Shown: in pieces, positions 46,065-54,816 of the stretch
Position numbering within the stretch: the first letter of the stretch is position 1
How the letters are laid out: each line of letters starts with the position of its first letter
Source of the DNA: Algoriphagus lacus
GTDB lineage: Bacteria; Bacteroidota; Bacteroidia; Cytophagales; Cyclobacteriaceae
DNA length: 64,000 nt
Direction: 5' to 3'
Assembly (NCBI RefSeq): GCF_003583985.1
Contig: NZ_QXML01000001.1
Span: 62,001 to 126,000 of the forward strand
Made by a program: the position numbers and the translations under genes
Notes under the pieces: generated by a model
The model's database searches: none
What the model was told of the DNA's origin: nothing
Seen by the model: only the letters and a program-made list of their open reading frames with translations

Positions 46065-47116
46065 TATCTGAATCCTATATTGATTTGATTCAATGCCTCA
46101 GTGCCCGGACATAGCTCCTCCTCTTTTAGCCTATTAAGCGGAGTTTTTGTGGTATTCAAGGTACCGTGCAAATCCTTCCACTCGGTATTGATGTAGAGCA
46201 ATCCTGTCAAAATCTCCTGCTTTTCTCTCGCATTTTGTAAGGCACTCACTACTGAGACTCTATCCTCAGGATTCCAATCCATGCTCAGTTTATTGAGTTG
46301 GATCTCCGAACCGTCATGAAGCTCTACCCGGGTAGATTTTCCTTCGTCATATTGGGTTTTGATCTCCTCTTGGTGAGGAACAAAATCCAAAACAGAGGTC
46401 GCTTCGATGTGCTCACGGACATAATCATAAGATTTGGTAGAGCCGGGATTATTGTTGAATGTGACACAGGGCGAGATCACATTGAGGAAAGCAAAACCCT
46501 GATGCTGAATGGCTGCCTTGAGCAATGGAATCAGTTGCTGCTTGTCTCCACTGAAGCTTTGGGCAACAAAGGATGCTCCCAGCTCAATCGCCAAACTGGC
46601 AAGATCGATTGCCTGAAATGGATTCACATGGCCTGATTTGCTGATAGATCCCTGATCTGCGGTGGCGGAATCCTGCCCTTTAGTCAGACCATAACAGCCA
46701 TTGTTCATCACCACATAGACCATGTTCAGGTTTCTGCGGATGACGTGGACAAATTGCCCCATTCCGATGGAGGCGGAATCACCATCTCCTGAAACACCAA
46801 AATAGACCATCTCTTTGTTGGCCATATTGGCTCCTGTTGCCACGGAGGGCATCCTTCCGTGTACAGAATTGAAGCCGTGAGAATTTCCCAAGAAATACGT
46901 AGGAGTCTTGGAAGAACATCCAATTCCTGAAATTTTGGCTACCCGATGAGGCTCGATGGACAATTCAAAACAGGCACGAACTATTGCAGCACTGATACTG
47001 TCATGACCACAGCCCGCACACAGCGTGGACAAAGAGCCTTCGTACTCCTTGAGCGTATAGCCGATTTTATTTTTTGGAAGCTTGGGATGACTAAACAGAG
47101 GTTTTAGATAACTCAT
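46064..47116 (-). CDS. korB: 2-oxoacid:ferredoxin oxidoreductase, beta subunit
   Basis: The 350-residue thiamine-diphosphate-binding subunit has STLCAGCGHDSISAAI near the N-terminus, GIGCSSKTPTYF, the ThDP motif GVSGDGDSASIG...NMVYVVMNNGCYG, and a conserved C-terminal tail. With the alpha subunit it converts 2-oxoglutarate or a related 2-oxoacid plus CoA to acyl-CoA, CO2 and reduced ferredoxin in the cytoplasm. The start at ATG 47116 overlaps the end of the alpha gene by 26 bp. Substrate choice between 2-oxoglutarate and others cannot be proven from sequence. The gene symbol follows the usual annotation for this Bacteroidota pair. Confidence 0.88.
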   Translation of the reverse strand: MSYLKPLFSHPKLPKNKIGYTLKEYEGSLSTLCAGCGHDSISAAIVRACFELSIEPHRVAKISGIGCSSKTPTYFLGNSHGFNSVHGRMPSVATGANMANKEMVYFGVSGDGDSASIGMGQFVHVIRRNLNMVYVVMNNGCYGLTKGQDSATADQGSISKSGHVNPFQAIDLASLAIELGASFVAQSFSGDKQQLIPLLKAAIQHQGFAFLNVISPCVTFNNNPGSTKSYDYVREHIEATSVLDFVPHQEEIKTQYDEGKSTRVELHDGSEIQLNKLSMDWNPEDRVSVVSALQNAREKQEILTGLLYINTEWKDLHGTLNTTKTPLNRLKEEELCPGTEALNQINIGFR

Positions 47117-48926
47117 GGCTTGCGCTGTTTTCTTGTTTTAAATAGGTTGTGATCTGATGCTTGATAGCATCGGCGGTGATGGGCATCCCATCATAATTCA
47201 GGACAGGAACGAGTTTTTGAGGATGACAATCCAATTCCATGATCATCATTTTTCGCATCTGGGCATCCCTGTTTTGTTCGATGACAAAAACCCTGCGGTG
47301 AGCCTGAACAAACTGCTCCACCTCCTCCCCGAAAGGAAAAGCTTTGATCCGGATGGCATCCACTAGAATTCCTTCTTCAGCTAAAAGGTCCCTTGCTTCT
47401 TCGGAAGAAAAAGTGGAAGTCCCAAAAAACAAGATCCCCAAATCACTTGAATTGGTGGATGGATAAACCACCGCCTCAGGTACCAGTTTCTTGGCCGTAT
47501 CCCACTTCCGGGTGAGTCGATCCATATTTCTTTTGTAGGCTGCTCCATCTTCGGTGTAGGCGGCATATTCATCTTTGGATGTCCCACGGGTGAAAAAAGA
47601 TCCCTTTGTGGGATGCGTTCCCGGATAAGTGCGGTAAGGTATTCCGTCCCCGTCCACATCCAGGTATCGGCCAAATTTCCCGATGTTTTCCAGTTGCTCG
47701 GCCGTCAATACTTTACCCCGATTGTAGGTCCTTCTTTCGTCCCATTCAAAAGGATCGCTGACGTGATCATTCATCCCCAAATCAAGGTCTGTCATCAGGA
47801 TCACCGGGGTCTGCAAGTGCTCCGCCAGATCAAAGGACTCGGCGGTCATTTCAAAGCACTCTTTGGGTGTTGCTGGCAAAAGCAGAACGTGCTTGGTATC
47901 CCCATGAGAGGCAAAAGCCGCTGCCATCAGATCTGATTGCTGAGTTCTAGTGGGCATTCCGGTACTCGGACCTGCCCGCTGCACATCGATCAATACTGCA
48001 GGAACTTCCGCAAAATAGGCCAGTCCTAAAAATTCACTCATCAGGGAAATCCCCGGTCCTGAAGTGGCAGTAAATGCACGGGCTCCATTCCAGTTGGCTC
48101 CTACCACCATTCCTATCGCGGCCAACTCATCCTCGGCCTGAACGATGGCATATTTTGCCTCTCCACTATTTTCCTTTCGAAACTCCTTACAATACCGTTC
48201 GAATGCCTCAGCCACTGAAGTGGAAGGGGTGATGGGATACCAAGCCATAACTGTGGCTCCTCCAAAAACTGCCCCTAAACCACAAGATGTATTCCCGTCA
48301 ACAAGAATTTTATTTTCAAGCAGGTTCCTTTTCTCCAAGGAAAAAGGTAACGGGTAATCAAAGTGGCTTTCAACGAATTCGATTCCCAAACTCAAGGCTT
48401 TGTTATTAGCGTCTACCAGTGCTTTTTTCCCTTCAAACTGCTCAGAAATCAAATCACGAATCGTGTCTTCATCCATATTCAGCAATTTGACCAAGGCCCC
48501 TACATAAATTATATTTTTCAGCAACTGCCTTTTCCGTGGATCGTCAAAGGCCTGATTGGACATCTCCATCATGGGAATTCCCAGATAGTGAATACCCTCA
48601 CGATAATAATCCGGGTTTAATTTTTTGGTGCTGTCATAAATAAAGTAACCTCCATCCTTCACACTCTGCACATCCTTGGCCATACTTTGAGGATTCACGC
48701 TGACCACCAAGTCAATCCCTTCTCTCCTTCCCAAGTACCCTTTTTCGCTGACCCGCACTTCATACCAAGTCGGCAAACCCTGGATATTGGAAGGGAAAAT
48801 GTTTTTGGGAGTAACAGGAACACCCATCCTGAAAATTGTCTTTGCAAACAAGTAGTTGGCACTGGCCGAACCAGTTCCGTTCACATTTGCAAAACGAACG
48901 ATAAAATCATTGACACTTTTTTTCAT
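47091..48926 (-). CDS. korA: 2-oxoacid:ferredoxin oxidoreductase, fused gamma-alpha subunit
   Basis: The 611-residue subunit starts at ATG 48926 (MKKSVNDFIVRFANVNGTGS). This codon overlaps the upstream stop (ATGA) and begins the gamma domain exactly; a longer frame to 49037 is unlikely. Residues 1-200 are the gamma domain (GTGSASANYLFAKTIF, YEVRVSEKGYLGRR). Residues about 210-610 are the alpha domain (VDGNTSCGLGAVFGGATVMAWYP, TSGPGISLMSEFLGLAYFAE, RAGPSTGMPTRTQQSD). The fused gamma-alpha layout is the form common in Bacteroidota and other aerobes. It is co-transcribed with the flavoprotein and beta-subunit genes. Confidence 0.9.
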   Translation of the reverse strand: MKKSVNDFIVRFANVNGTGSASANYLFAKTIFRMGVPVTPKNIFPSNIQGLPTWYEVRVSEKGYLGRREGIDLVVSVNPQSMAKDVQSVKDGGYFIYDSTKKLNPDYYREGIHYLGIPMMEMSNQAFDDPRKRQLLKNIIYVGALVKLLNMDEDTIRDLISEQFEGKKALVDANNKALSLGIEFVESHFDYPLPFSLEKRNLLENKILVDGNTSCGLGAVFGGATVMAWYPITPSTSVAEAFERYCKEFRKENSGEAKYAIVQAEDELAAIGMVVGANWNGARAFTATSGPGISLMSEFLGLAYFAEVPAVLIDVQRAGPSTGMPTRTQQSDLMAAAFASHGDTKHVLLLPATPKECFEMTAESFDLAEHLQTPVILMTDLDLGMNDHVSDPFEWDERRTYNRGKVLTAEQLENIGKFGRYLDVDGDGIPYRTYPGTHPTKGSFFTRGTSKDEYAAYTEDGAAYKRNMDRLTRKWDTAKKLVPEAVVYPSTNSSDLGILFFGTSTFSSEEARDLLAEEGILVDAIRIKAFPFGEEVEQFVQAHRRVFVIEQNRDAQMRKMMIMELDCHPQKLVPVLNYDGMPITADAIKHQITTYLKQENSASHELSKTSV

Positions 48927-50728
48927 TTCTGTAAGGAGGGAAATGGAGCAGGAACCTGATACGCTTTGGTAACGCTGTAGAAGTACTTTTGCATGTCCCA
49001 GGCGGAAGTCGGGCATCTTTCCGCGCAAAGTCCACAATGGAGGCAGACATCTTCATCTTTGACCATCACTCTTCCGGTCTTGAGGTTTTCAGAGACAAGC
49101 AAGTCTTGGGAAGTGTTTTCGGCAGGAACCAAGAGGTTCAACCTTAACTGATCCTCTTCTGCGTTTTCTGTAAAATTGATGCATGAGGTCGGACAAACAT
49201 CCATGCAGGCATCGCATTCGATGCAGCGATCAGCTGAAAAAACCGTCTGGACATCACAGTTGAGGCATCTTTGGGTTTCCTTATAGGCCGTTGGCACATC
49301 AAATCCCAACTCCACTTCTTTTTTCCTGTCTTTCAGAGTGACGGACTTTTTGGCTTGGGGAACTGCATATCGGTGATCAGCGGCAATCTGACTGTCATAG
49401 CTCCATTCATGGATGCCCATTTTTTGGCTGACCAGATTGGTGTAGGGAGAAGGTCTGTCCATTAAATCTTTTCCTTGGCAAAAAAGATGAATGGAAACGG
49501 CTGCCTGATGACCTTGGGCCACTGCTGTAATGACATTCTCCGGACCAAAAGCAGCATCTCCGCCAAAAAATACCTTTGGAAGTGTGGATTGGAAGGTGGT
49601 TCTATCCACAACGGGCATTTCCCATTGATCAAATTCCAGCCCCAAATCGCGTTCTATCCAAGGAAAACTGTTTTGCTGGCCGATAGCAACCAAGACTTCA
49701 TCCGCTTCGATAAAGACATCCGGCTCTTCGGTGGGAATCAGTTGCCTTTTCCCTTTTTCATCATAAACGGCTTTTACTTTTTGGAATTTCATGCCTATGA
49801 GTTTTCCGTTCTCAACTTCAAAACTCAAGGGAACGTGATTGTCAAAAATCTGAATGTCCTCATGCATGGCATCTTCCTTTTCCCAAGGAGAGGCCTTCAT
49901 TTCGCTGAATGGGCTTCTTACCACTACTTTCACTTCCTCACCGCCCAATCTTCGGGCAGTTCGGCAGCAGTCCATAGCCGTATTTCCTCCACCGAGTACA
50001 ATCACTTTTTTGGAGATGGATTTAGTGTGCTCAAAGGCAACACTCGCCAGCCATTCGATTCCGATGTGAATGGAAGCAGCTCCTTCGCTTCTTCCCGGCA
50101 AGTTGGTCAGATCCTTTCCTTTGGGTGCGCCTGTTCCCACGAAGACCGCATCATAGTTTTGGGAAAGCACTTCCCTTAGGCTGCTCACATAAGTTAAAAA
50201 CTGCGTGTGTATGCCCATATCCAAGATGAAACCCACTTCTTCGTTGAGAACAGTTTCGGGAAGTCGAAAAGAAGGAATCTGACTACGCATCATCCCGCCA
50301 CCGGCAATCTGTTCGTCAAAAAGATGAATCTCGTATCCCAATGGCGCCAAATCCCTGGCAACCGTGAGCGAAGCAGGTCCACCGCCAATCAAAGCAATCC
50401 TTTTCCCATTTGGCGGAAATGGCCCTTGCGGCATCAGTTGTTTGACATCGCCCTTTTGGTCTGCGGCAACCCGCTTTAATCTACAAATCGCAACAGGCTC
50501 TTCCTCTACCCTTACCCTTCGGCAGGCTGGCTCACAGGGACGATCGCAGGTTCTTCCAAGTACTCCGGGAAACACATTGGATTCCCAATTGACCATATAG
50601 GCCTCAGTGTATTTCTCAGCGGCAATCAGCCGGATGTATTCCGGCACAGGAGTGTGGGCGGGACAGGCATATTGGCAGTCAACCACCTTGTGGTAATACT
50701 CGGGATCTCGGGTATTCGTAGGCTTCAT
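48923..50728 (-). CDS. GltD-like FAD/NAD(P) oxidoreductase with ferredoxin-type domain
   Basis: The protein has about 601 residues from ATG 50728; an upstream GTG at 50746 would add six. The N-terminal region resembles the Fe-S domain of glutamate synthase small subunit (CQYACPAHTPVPEYIRLI, GRTCDRPCEPACRR). An FAD/NAD-binding core follows (KRIALIGGGPASLTVARDLA, KVIVLGGGNTAMDCCRTARR, VFFGGDAAFGPENVITAVAQ). The C-terminal region carries two [4Fe-4S] cassettes (CIECDACMDVCP and CLHCGLCAERCP). It overlaps the alpha-subunit gene by 4 bp. Electron exchange between NAD(P)H and the ferredoxin-dependent oxidoreductase is the likely role. It is not a true GltD, as no gltB is nearby. Confidence 0.87.
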   Translation of the reverse strand: MKPTNTRDPEYYHKVVDCQYACPAHTPVPEYIRLIAAEKYTEAYMVNWESNVFPGVLGRTCDRPCEPACRRVRVEEEPVAICRLKRVAADQKGDVKQLMPQGPFPPNGKRIALIGGGPASLTVARDLAPLGYEIHLFDEQIAGGGMMRSQIPSFRLPETVLNEEVGFILDMGIHTQFLTYVSSLREVLSQNYDAVFVGTGAPKGKDLTNLPGRSEGAASIHIGIEWLASVAFEHTKSISKKVIVLGGGNTAMDCCRTARRLGGEEVKVVVRSPFSEMKASPWEKEDAMHEDIQIFDNHVPLSFEVENGKLIGMKFQKVKAVYDEKGKRQLIPTEEPDVFIEADEVLVAIGQQNSFPWIERDLGLEFDQWEMPVVDRTTFQSTLPKVFFGGDAAFGPENVITAVAQGHQAAVSIHLFCQGKDLMDRPSPYTNLVSQKMGIHEWSYDSQIAADHRYAVPQAKKSVTLKDRKKEVELGFDVPTAYKETQRCLNCDVQTVFSADRCIECDACMDVCPTSCINFTENAEEDQLRLNLLVPAENTSQDLLVSENLKTGRVMVKDEDVCLHCGLCAERCPTSAWDMQKYFYSVTKAYQVPAPFPSLQK

Positions 50729-50986
50729 GGTTATTCTGGGTTTCACTAATTTCGATTATCTCAAAATTTAATGCAGGTTATAGATCTTTAATTTAATGAA
50801 TAATTCTGCAAAACCGATTCATGACAGTTCAAACAATTAGTGCAGGATTTGACTTTCCGAAAAAAATTTCTTCACTAAATCTTATCAAAACCACCATACC
50901 TATTTAATTATCCTCAGTATTTTATCAAATTGGGATTAGATTGCTCGTAAAGGAATCAATCCCAGTTTCAAACCCATTCCTGTGAA

Positions 50987-52351
50987 ATGATTTTTATCAA
51001 TCTCATATCCCTTTTTCTTCTCTTTTACCTAAAGAAAAACCCCGGGCCGACACCACTGCCGGAGGAAATTCAAAAATTGTTCAAATGGGGGATGATTACC
51101 GCGGGAGTACTGATTGCATTGGGCATAAGCAATTTACCTCCTCAGATTCTCTATGAACTGATCTCATTTGTATTGGTAGGTGCCATTATCTACTTGATTT
51201 TGAATACCCCGGAGCTCGAGGTCCAAAAGAACATGGCCATTACTCCTCTTCCGATTTTAGGGGTACAACTTTTAAAGTATGTGGTTAAAACAATCAGTGT
51301 TTCGACCTACGAAAACATTGAAAATTACTTGGATGCGGCAGGATTTTTTGCCCTCATCTGGGCGGTGACCATGTGGCTGAATCACCGAAAGCAAATGAAG
51401 GAAATTGAGATCGAACGTATCATTTCCAAAGAACAGGAACGGCAGTTGAGAGCTACTGCCGAACAGAAAAATCAATTGGAAGTGCTTGTGGCAGAACGAA
51501 CCTCAGAAATCCTCCAACAAAAAGAGGAACTTCAGGAAGCACTAAATCACTTGAAAGACACACAGGAACAGCTAATTCAACAGGAAAAACTTGCCTCGCT
51601 TGGACAGTTGACTGCAGGGATAGCACACGAAATCAAAAACCCACTCAACTTTGTCAATAACTTTTCCGAACTCAGTGTTGACTTCATCGAGGAGATTGAG
51701 GATGAGATGACGAAAATTGCCGATTGCCCAGAGAAAGAAAACATCCTGGAGCTTTTGGAGGATGTCAAATCAAATCTGGGTAAAATCAGGCACCATGGCT
51801 CCCGCGCGGACAGCATCGTTAAGTCCATGCTTCTTCATTCAAGAGGTGGAACAGGAACCAAAGAACCAACAGACCTAAATGGCCTGATCCGGGAATACGC
51901 CAATCTTGCTTTTCATGGAATGAGAGCAAATCCCAATCCGATCAATGTGGATATTCAACTTAAGCTTGAGGAACAGCTTGCCAAAATCAATCTTAACTCT
52001 GAGGATTTTAGTAGAGTCATTTTGAACTTGGTCAAAAATGCCTTTGATGCAATGCGGGAAAAAATTGTGAAAGAAGGAGGCGAGTATAAAGCCAAAGTTG
52101 AAATCAGGACCCAAGATCTGGGAGATAAAGTGCTCATCGAGGTGGAGGACAATGGCCCGGGAGTACCTGATGACATCAGAGATAAACTTTTGATGCCGTT
52201 TTTTACCACAAAAAAGGGCACCGAAGGAACAGGTCTGGGACTCAGCATTACGCACGACATCATCCAATCCCATGAGGGCACATTGGAAATCGAGTCTAAA
52301 GTTGGAGAGTTTACCAGATTCAGCATTGTATTACCAAAATCAAATCCTTAA
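50987..52351 (+). CDS. Membrane-anchored sensor histidine kinase
   Basis: The 454-residue kinase has three or four hydrophobic segments in residues 1-125 (IFINLISLFLLFYL, MITAGVLIALGISNL, YELISFVLVGAIIYLIL, AAGFFALIWAVTMWL), then a coiled coil (about 130-200). HisKA has His214 in GIAHEIKNPLNFVNNFS, and HATPase_c has NLVKNAFDAM, DNGPGVP and GTGLGLS. No extracytoplasmic sensor domain is visible, so the membrane part or the coil may sense the signal. It is followed 10 bp later by a receiver gene, its likely partner. The catalytic half closely resembles that of the propeller kinase at 11588. Confidence 0.92.
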   Translation: MIFINLISLFLLFYLKKNPGPTPLPEEIQKLFKWGMITAGVLIALGISNLPPQILYELISFVLVGAIIYLILNTPELEVQKNMAITPLPILGVQLLKYVVKTISVSTYENIENYLDAAGFFALIWAVTMWLNHRKQMKEIEIERIISKEQERQLRATAEQKNQLEVLVAERTSEILQQKEELQEALNHLKDTQEQLIQQEKLASLGQLTAGIAHEIKNPLNFVNNFSELSVDFIEEIEDEMTKIADCPEKENILELLEDVKSNLGKIRHHGSRADSIVKSMLLHSRGGTGTKEPTDLNGLIREYANLAFHGMRANPNPINVDIQLKLEEQLAKINLNSEDFSRVILNLVKNAFDAMREKIVKEGGEYKAKVEIRTQDLGDKVLIEVEDNGPGVPDDIRDKLLMPFFTTKKGTEGTGLGLSITHDIIQSHEGTLEIESKVGEFTRFSIVLPKSNP

Positions 52352-52361
52352 ATTTTTACCT

Positions 52362-52742
52362 ATGAAAATCTTGATTGTAGACGATGAGCGTGACGTAGAA
52401 GATCTTTTTCGTCAAAAACTCAGAAAAGAAATCAGAAGTGGACAATTGGAACTGGTTTTTGCTTTTTCCGGAAATGAAGCACTTGAGGTTCTTGGAAGTG
52501 AAAATCCACCACAAGTCGTCTATGTTTTTTCCGATATCAACATGCCGGGCATGAGCGGTTTGGAGATGCTGGAAATTGTCAAATCAAGATTTCCCCAAAT
52601 TCAGGTGAGTATGATTTCTGCATATGGAGACACTGAAAACTACAACAAAGCGATGAAATCAGGTGCAAAGGGTTTCTTTACCAAACCTGTGGACTTTGAT
52701 TCCTTGAAAAAGGAAATAGCCGCCCTGCAAGGAGAGGGATAG
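52362..52742 (+). CDS. Stand-alone receiver protein (CheY-like)
   Basis: This 126-residue single-domain response regulator starts at ATG 52362. The acidic pocket (VDDER), phospho-acceptor Asp58 in VFSDINMPGMSG, the Ser in SMISAYGD and the Lys in GFFTKPVD are all in place. With no output domain it probably acts by protein contact or phosphotransfer. It is directly downstream of the kinase at 50987, and a close paralogue lies at 53379, separated by a decayed kinase copy. The pair therefore arose by duplication of a kinase-receiver unit. Confidence 0.92.
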   Translation: MKILIVDDERDVEDLFRQKLRKEIRSGQLELVFAFSGNEALEVLGSENPPQVVYVFSDINMPGMSGLEMLEIVKSRFPQIQVSMISAYGDTENYNKAMKSGAKGFFTKPVDFDSLKKEIAALQGEG

Positions 52743-52991
52743 GTAATACACTTTAGTTTCATCTGCTAAAACAACTCCTAAGTAAGTAGAATTGCCTCCT
52801 TAACTTTCAAACTTTCCATTTAAATCAATAAGAGGAAATTTTTCTGTCAAAGCCTTGAGTTCGACTTTAAAAACAGCCTTTCATTCATACCAGTTTTAGT
52901 TTTTTAATTTGAATTTTTTGGACCCGATGGCCAAACCCATTTAACGGAGTCCTTAAGGCGTCAACTTATAAAACCATCCCTTTCGGAGATA

Positions 52992-53364
52992 ATGCTGCCT
53001 TTGGTAAATCTTAATAATGAGGATCTTATTCGAATGATGCCAAATTTGACAAAAACCCATTTTGATGCTACTCTCAACAAAATAAGTGCTGTAGGATTGG
53101 AATATAAAGCTAAATTAGGGTTTCGGATTCAGCATCTTGGAGACAAGGTTTTGATTAAGGTAGAATTCAATAGGCAATAAGTGCCTGGAGAAATTTGAGA
53201 GAAACTTATGACGCCTTTTTTCTGCCAAAAAGCGACCCGAAAAAAACCAGACTGGGATTAAGTATCACCCAAGATATTTCCAAATCTCATAAGGAACAGA
53301 TAGTGATTTAATCAATGGTAGGAAAATACCGAGATTAAAATTTTATTGCCCAAATCAACAACTT
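52992..53364 (+). pseudogene. Decayed histidine-kinase C-terminus
   Basis: The segment translates in pieces to a degraded ATPase domain. VNLNNEDLIRMMPNLTKTHFDATLNKI matches the 50987 kinase's INLNSEDFSRVILNLVKNAFDAMREKI once split into its parts, followed by EYKAKLGFRIQHLGDKVLIKVE. After a stop at 53178, homology goes on at the DNA level (aaacttatgacgcctttttt, ctgggattaagtatcaccca) to the former C-terminus near 53364, just before the second receiver. Start, HisKA and G1 box are lost. Nothing recognisable remains in 52743-52991. Confidence 0.8.
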
Positions 53365-53378
53365 AACTTTTTTTTCGA

Positions 53379-53759
53379 ATGAAAATTTTGATTGTAGATG
53401 ATGAACAGGATGTTGAAATCATGTTCCTTCAAAAATTCCGGAGAGAAATCAAAAGCAAACTCCTGGAAGTAGAATTTGCTTTTTCAGGGGAACAAGCTCT
53501 GGAAATGCTTGGACGTTTTGGTTCACCCGATGTTGTGTATGTGTTTTCAGACATCAACATGCCTGGAATGAGTGGACTTGAACTATTGGAAAACATTAAA
53601 ACCAAATTTCCCCACATCCAGGTCAGTATGATTTCGGCTTATGGGGATCGGGAAAATTACAATAAAGCGATAAAGTCAGGAGCAAAAGGATTTTTTACCA
53701 AGCCCGTAGACTTTGAATCCCTAAAAAATGAAATAGCAGAACTGCTAACCAATAAATAA
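53379..53759 (+). CDS. Stand-alone receiver protein, paralogue
   Basis: This 126-residue receiver is very similar over its whole length to the one at 52362. It has VDDEQ, Asp58 in VFSDINMPGMSG, the Ser in SMISAYGD and the Lys in GFFTKPVD. Its former partner kinase is the pseudogene just upstream, so it must now receive phosphate from another kinase or has diverged in role. The stop codon is followed after 1 bp by the receiver-cyclase gene, so the two are co-transcribed and probably translationally coupled. Confidence 0.92.
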   Translation: MKILIVDDEQDVEIMFLQKFRREIKSKLLEVEFAFSGEQALEMLGRFGSPDVVYVFSDINMPGMSGLELLENIKTKFPHIQVSMISAYGDRENYNKAIKSGAKGFFTKPVDFESLKNEIAELLTNK

Positions 53760-53760
53760 A

Positions 53761-54801
53761 ATGGCGAAAATACTGGTAGTAGATGATGAGGAGGATCTGG
53801 AGATGCTTTTTAGGCAAAAGTATCGTCAGAAAATCCGCGCCGGAGAATATGAAATGCTTTTTGCGCTAAACGGGCAGTTGGCTTTGGACACCCTCAATGA
53901 ACATCCCGATGTGGATATGATACTGAGCGATATCAATATGCCGGTCATGGATGGCCTGACGCTTCTATCCCATACCAAAGAAAAAAATCCGCTGATCAAA
54001 ACGATCATCATTTCTGCCTATGGGGACATGGAAAACATCCGCAAAGCAATGAACCTTGGAGCGTTCGACTTTGTGACCAAACCGGTGGACTTCCAGGATT
54101 TGGAAATTACCATCGAAAAAACCCTCAGCTACATCAATCAGGTAAAAGGCACCCTCCAAGCTATGCGGGAAAATAACATCCTGAAAATGTACGTCGATGA
54201 GACGGTGCTGAATTTCATGGGTGGAAAAGAAATCGAGTCAGCACTGATGGAGAATGTCACCATTGATGCGACTGCAGCCTTTATTGACTTGGTTGGCTTT
54301 ACCAAAATTTCCGAAACCGAAAATCCCAACACTGTTGTTGGGCTGCTTAATGAGTATTTTGACCTGATGGTACGGGAAATCATCGAACAAAAAGGTAGCG
54401 TGGATAAATTTATAGGTGATGCAGTGATGGCAGTATTTCAGGGAGAAGACCACCTTGGCCGTGCTGTAAAAGCCTGTATTGAAATCCGCGATAAAATGGA
54501 AGCAATCCCGGAGTATTCGACGATAACACATTTCAGACCTCAAGTCTCCATTGGGATTAATTCAGGAGAGATGGTCTCGGGAAATATTGGCTCCAAATCA
54601 CTGAAACGATTGGATTATACTGTGATCGGCGATACTGTGAATGTGGCCTCCAGGCTTCAAAATGCGGCAAATCCAGGTCAAATTCTGATTTTGGACAAAA
54701 GTGCCGACCAGATCAAAGACAGATTCAAAGTCAATCCATTTGGGGAAATGAAGCTGAAAAACAAGGCCAATCCTGTTACAGTTTTTGAAGTACTTAGCTA
54801 G
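53761..54801 (+). CDS. Receiver-class III adenylate cyclase
   Basis: The 346-residue protein fuses an N-terminal receiver (1-125; Asp57 in ILSDINMPVMDG, FVTKPVD) to a helical linker and a class III nucleotide cyclase domain (about 165-345). Metal-binding Asp176 (FIDLVGFT) and Asp220 (FIGDAVMAVF) are present. So are the adenine-selecting Lys216 and Asp285 and the transition-state residues Asn294 and Arg298 (TVNVASRL). All residues expected for an active adenylate cyclase are there, so phosphorylation-controlled cAMP production is predicted. It is the third receiver in a row. The cNMP-binding patatin at 44218 is the only obvious cAMP-binding candidate in the window. Confidence 0.93.
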   Translation: MAKILVVDDEEDLEMLFRQKYRQKIRAGEYEMLFALNGQLALDTLNEHPDVDMILSDINMPVMDGLTLLSHTKEKNPLIKTIIISAYGDMENIRKAMNLGAFDFVTKPVDFQDLEITIEKTLSYINQVKGTLQAMRENNILKMYVDETVLNFMGGKEIESALMENVTIDATAAFIDLVGFTKISETENPNTVVGLLNEYFDLMVREIIEQKGSVDKFIGDAVMAVFQGEDHLGRAVKACIEIRDKMEAIPEYSTITHFRPQVSIGINSGEMVSGNIGSKSLKRLDYTVIGDTVNVASRLQNAANPGQILILDKSADQIKDRFKVNPFGEMKLKNKANPVTVFEVLS

Positions 54802-54816
54802 AAAAGCGGTTGGACT

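Noticed and set aside
48927..49037. N-terminal extension of the korA frame
   Set aside because: It overlaps the flavoprotein coding region, while the ATG at 48926 begins the gamma domain exactly and forms an ATGA overlap.
49475..50179. 234-codon plus-strand open frame opposite the flavoprotein gene
   Set aside because: The minus strand carries clear FAD/NAD and Fe-S motifs over the same region; the plus-strand product resembles no family.
52272..52361. N-terminal extension of the first receiver
   Set aside because: It overlaps the end of the kinase gene; ATG 52362 gives MKILIVDDE, the normal receiver start.
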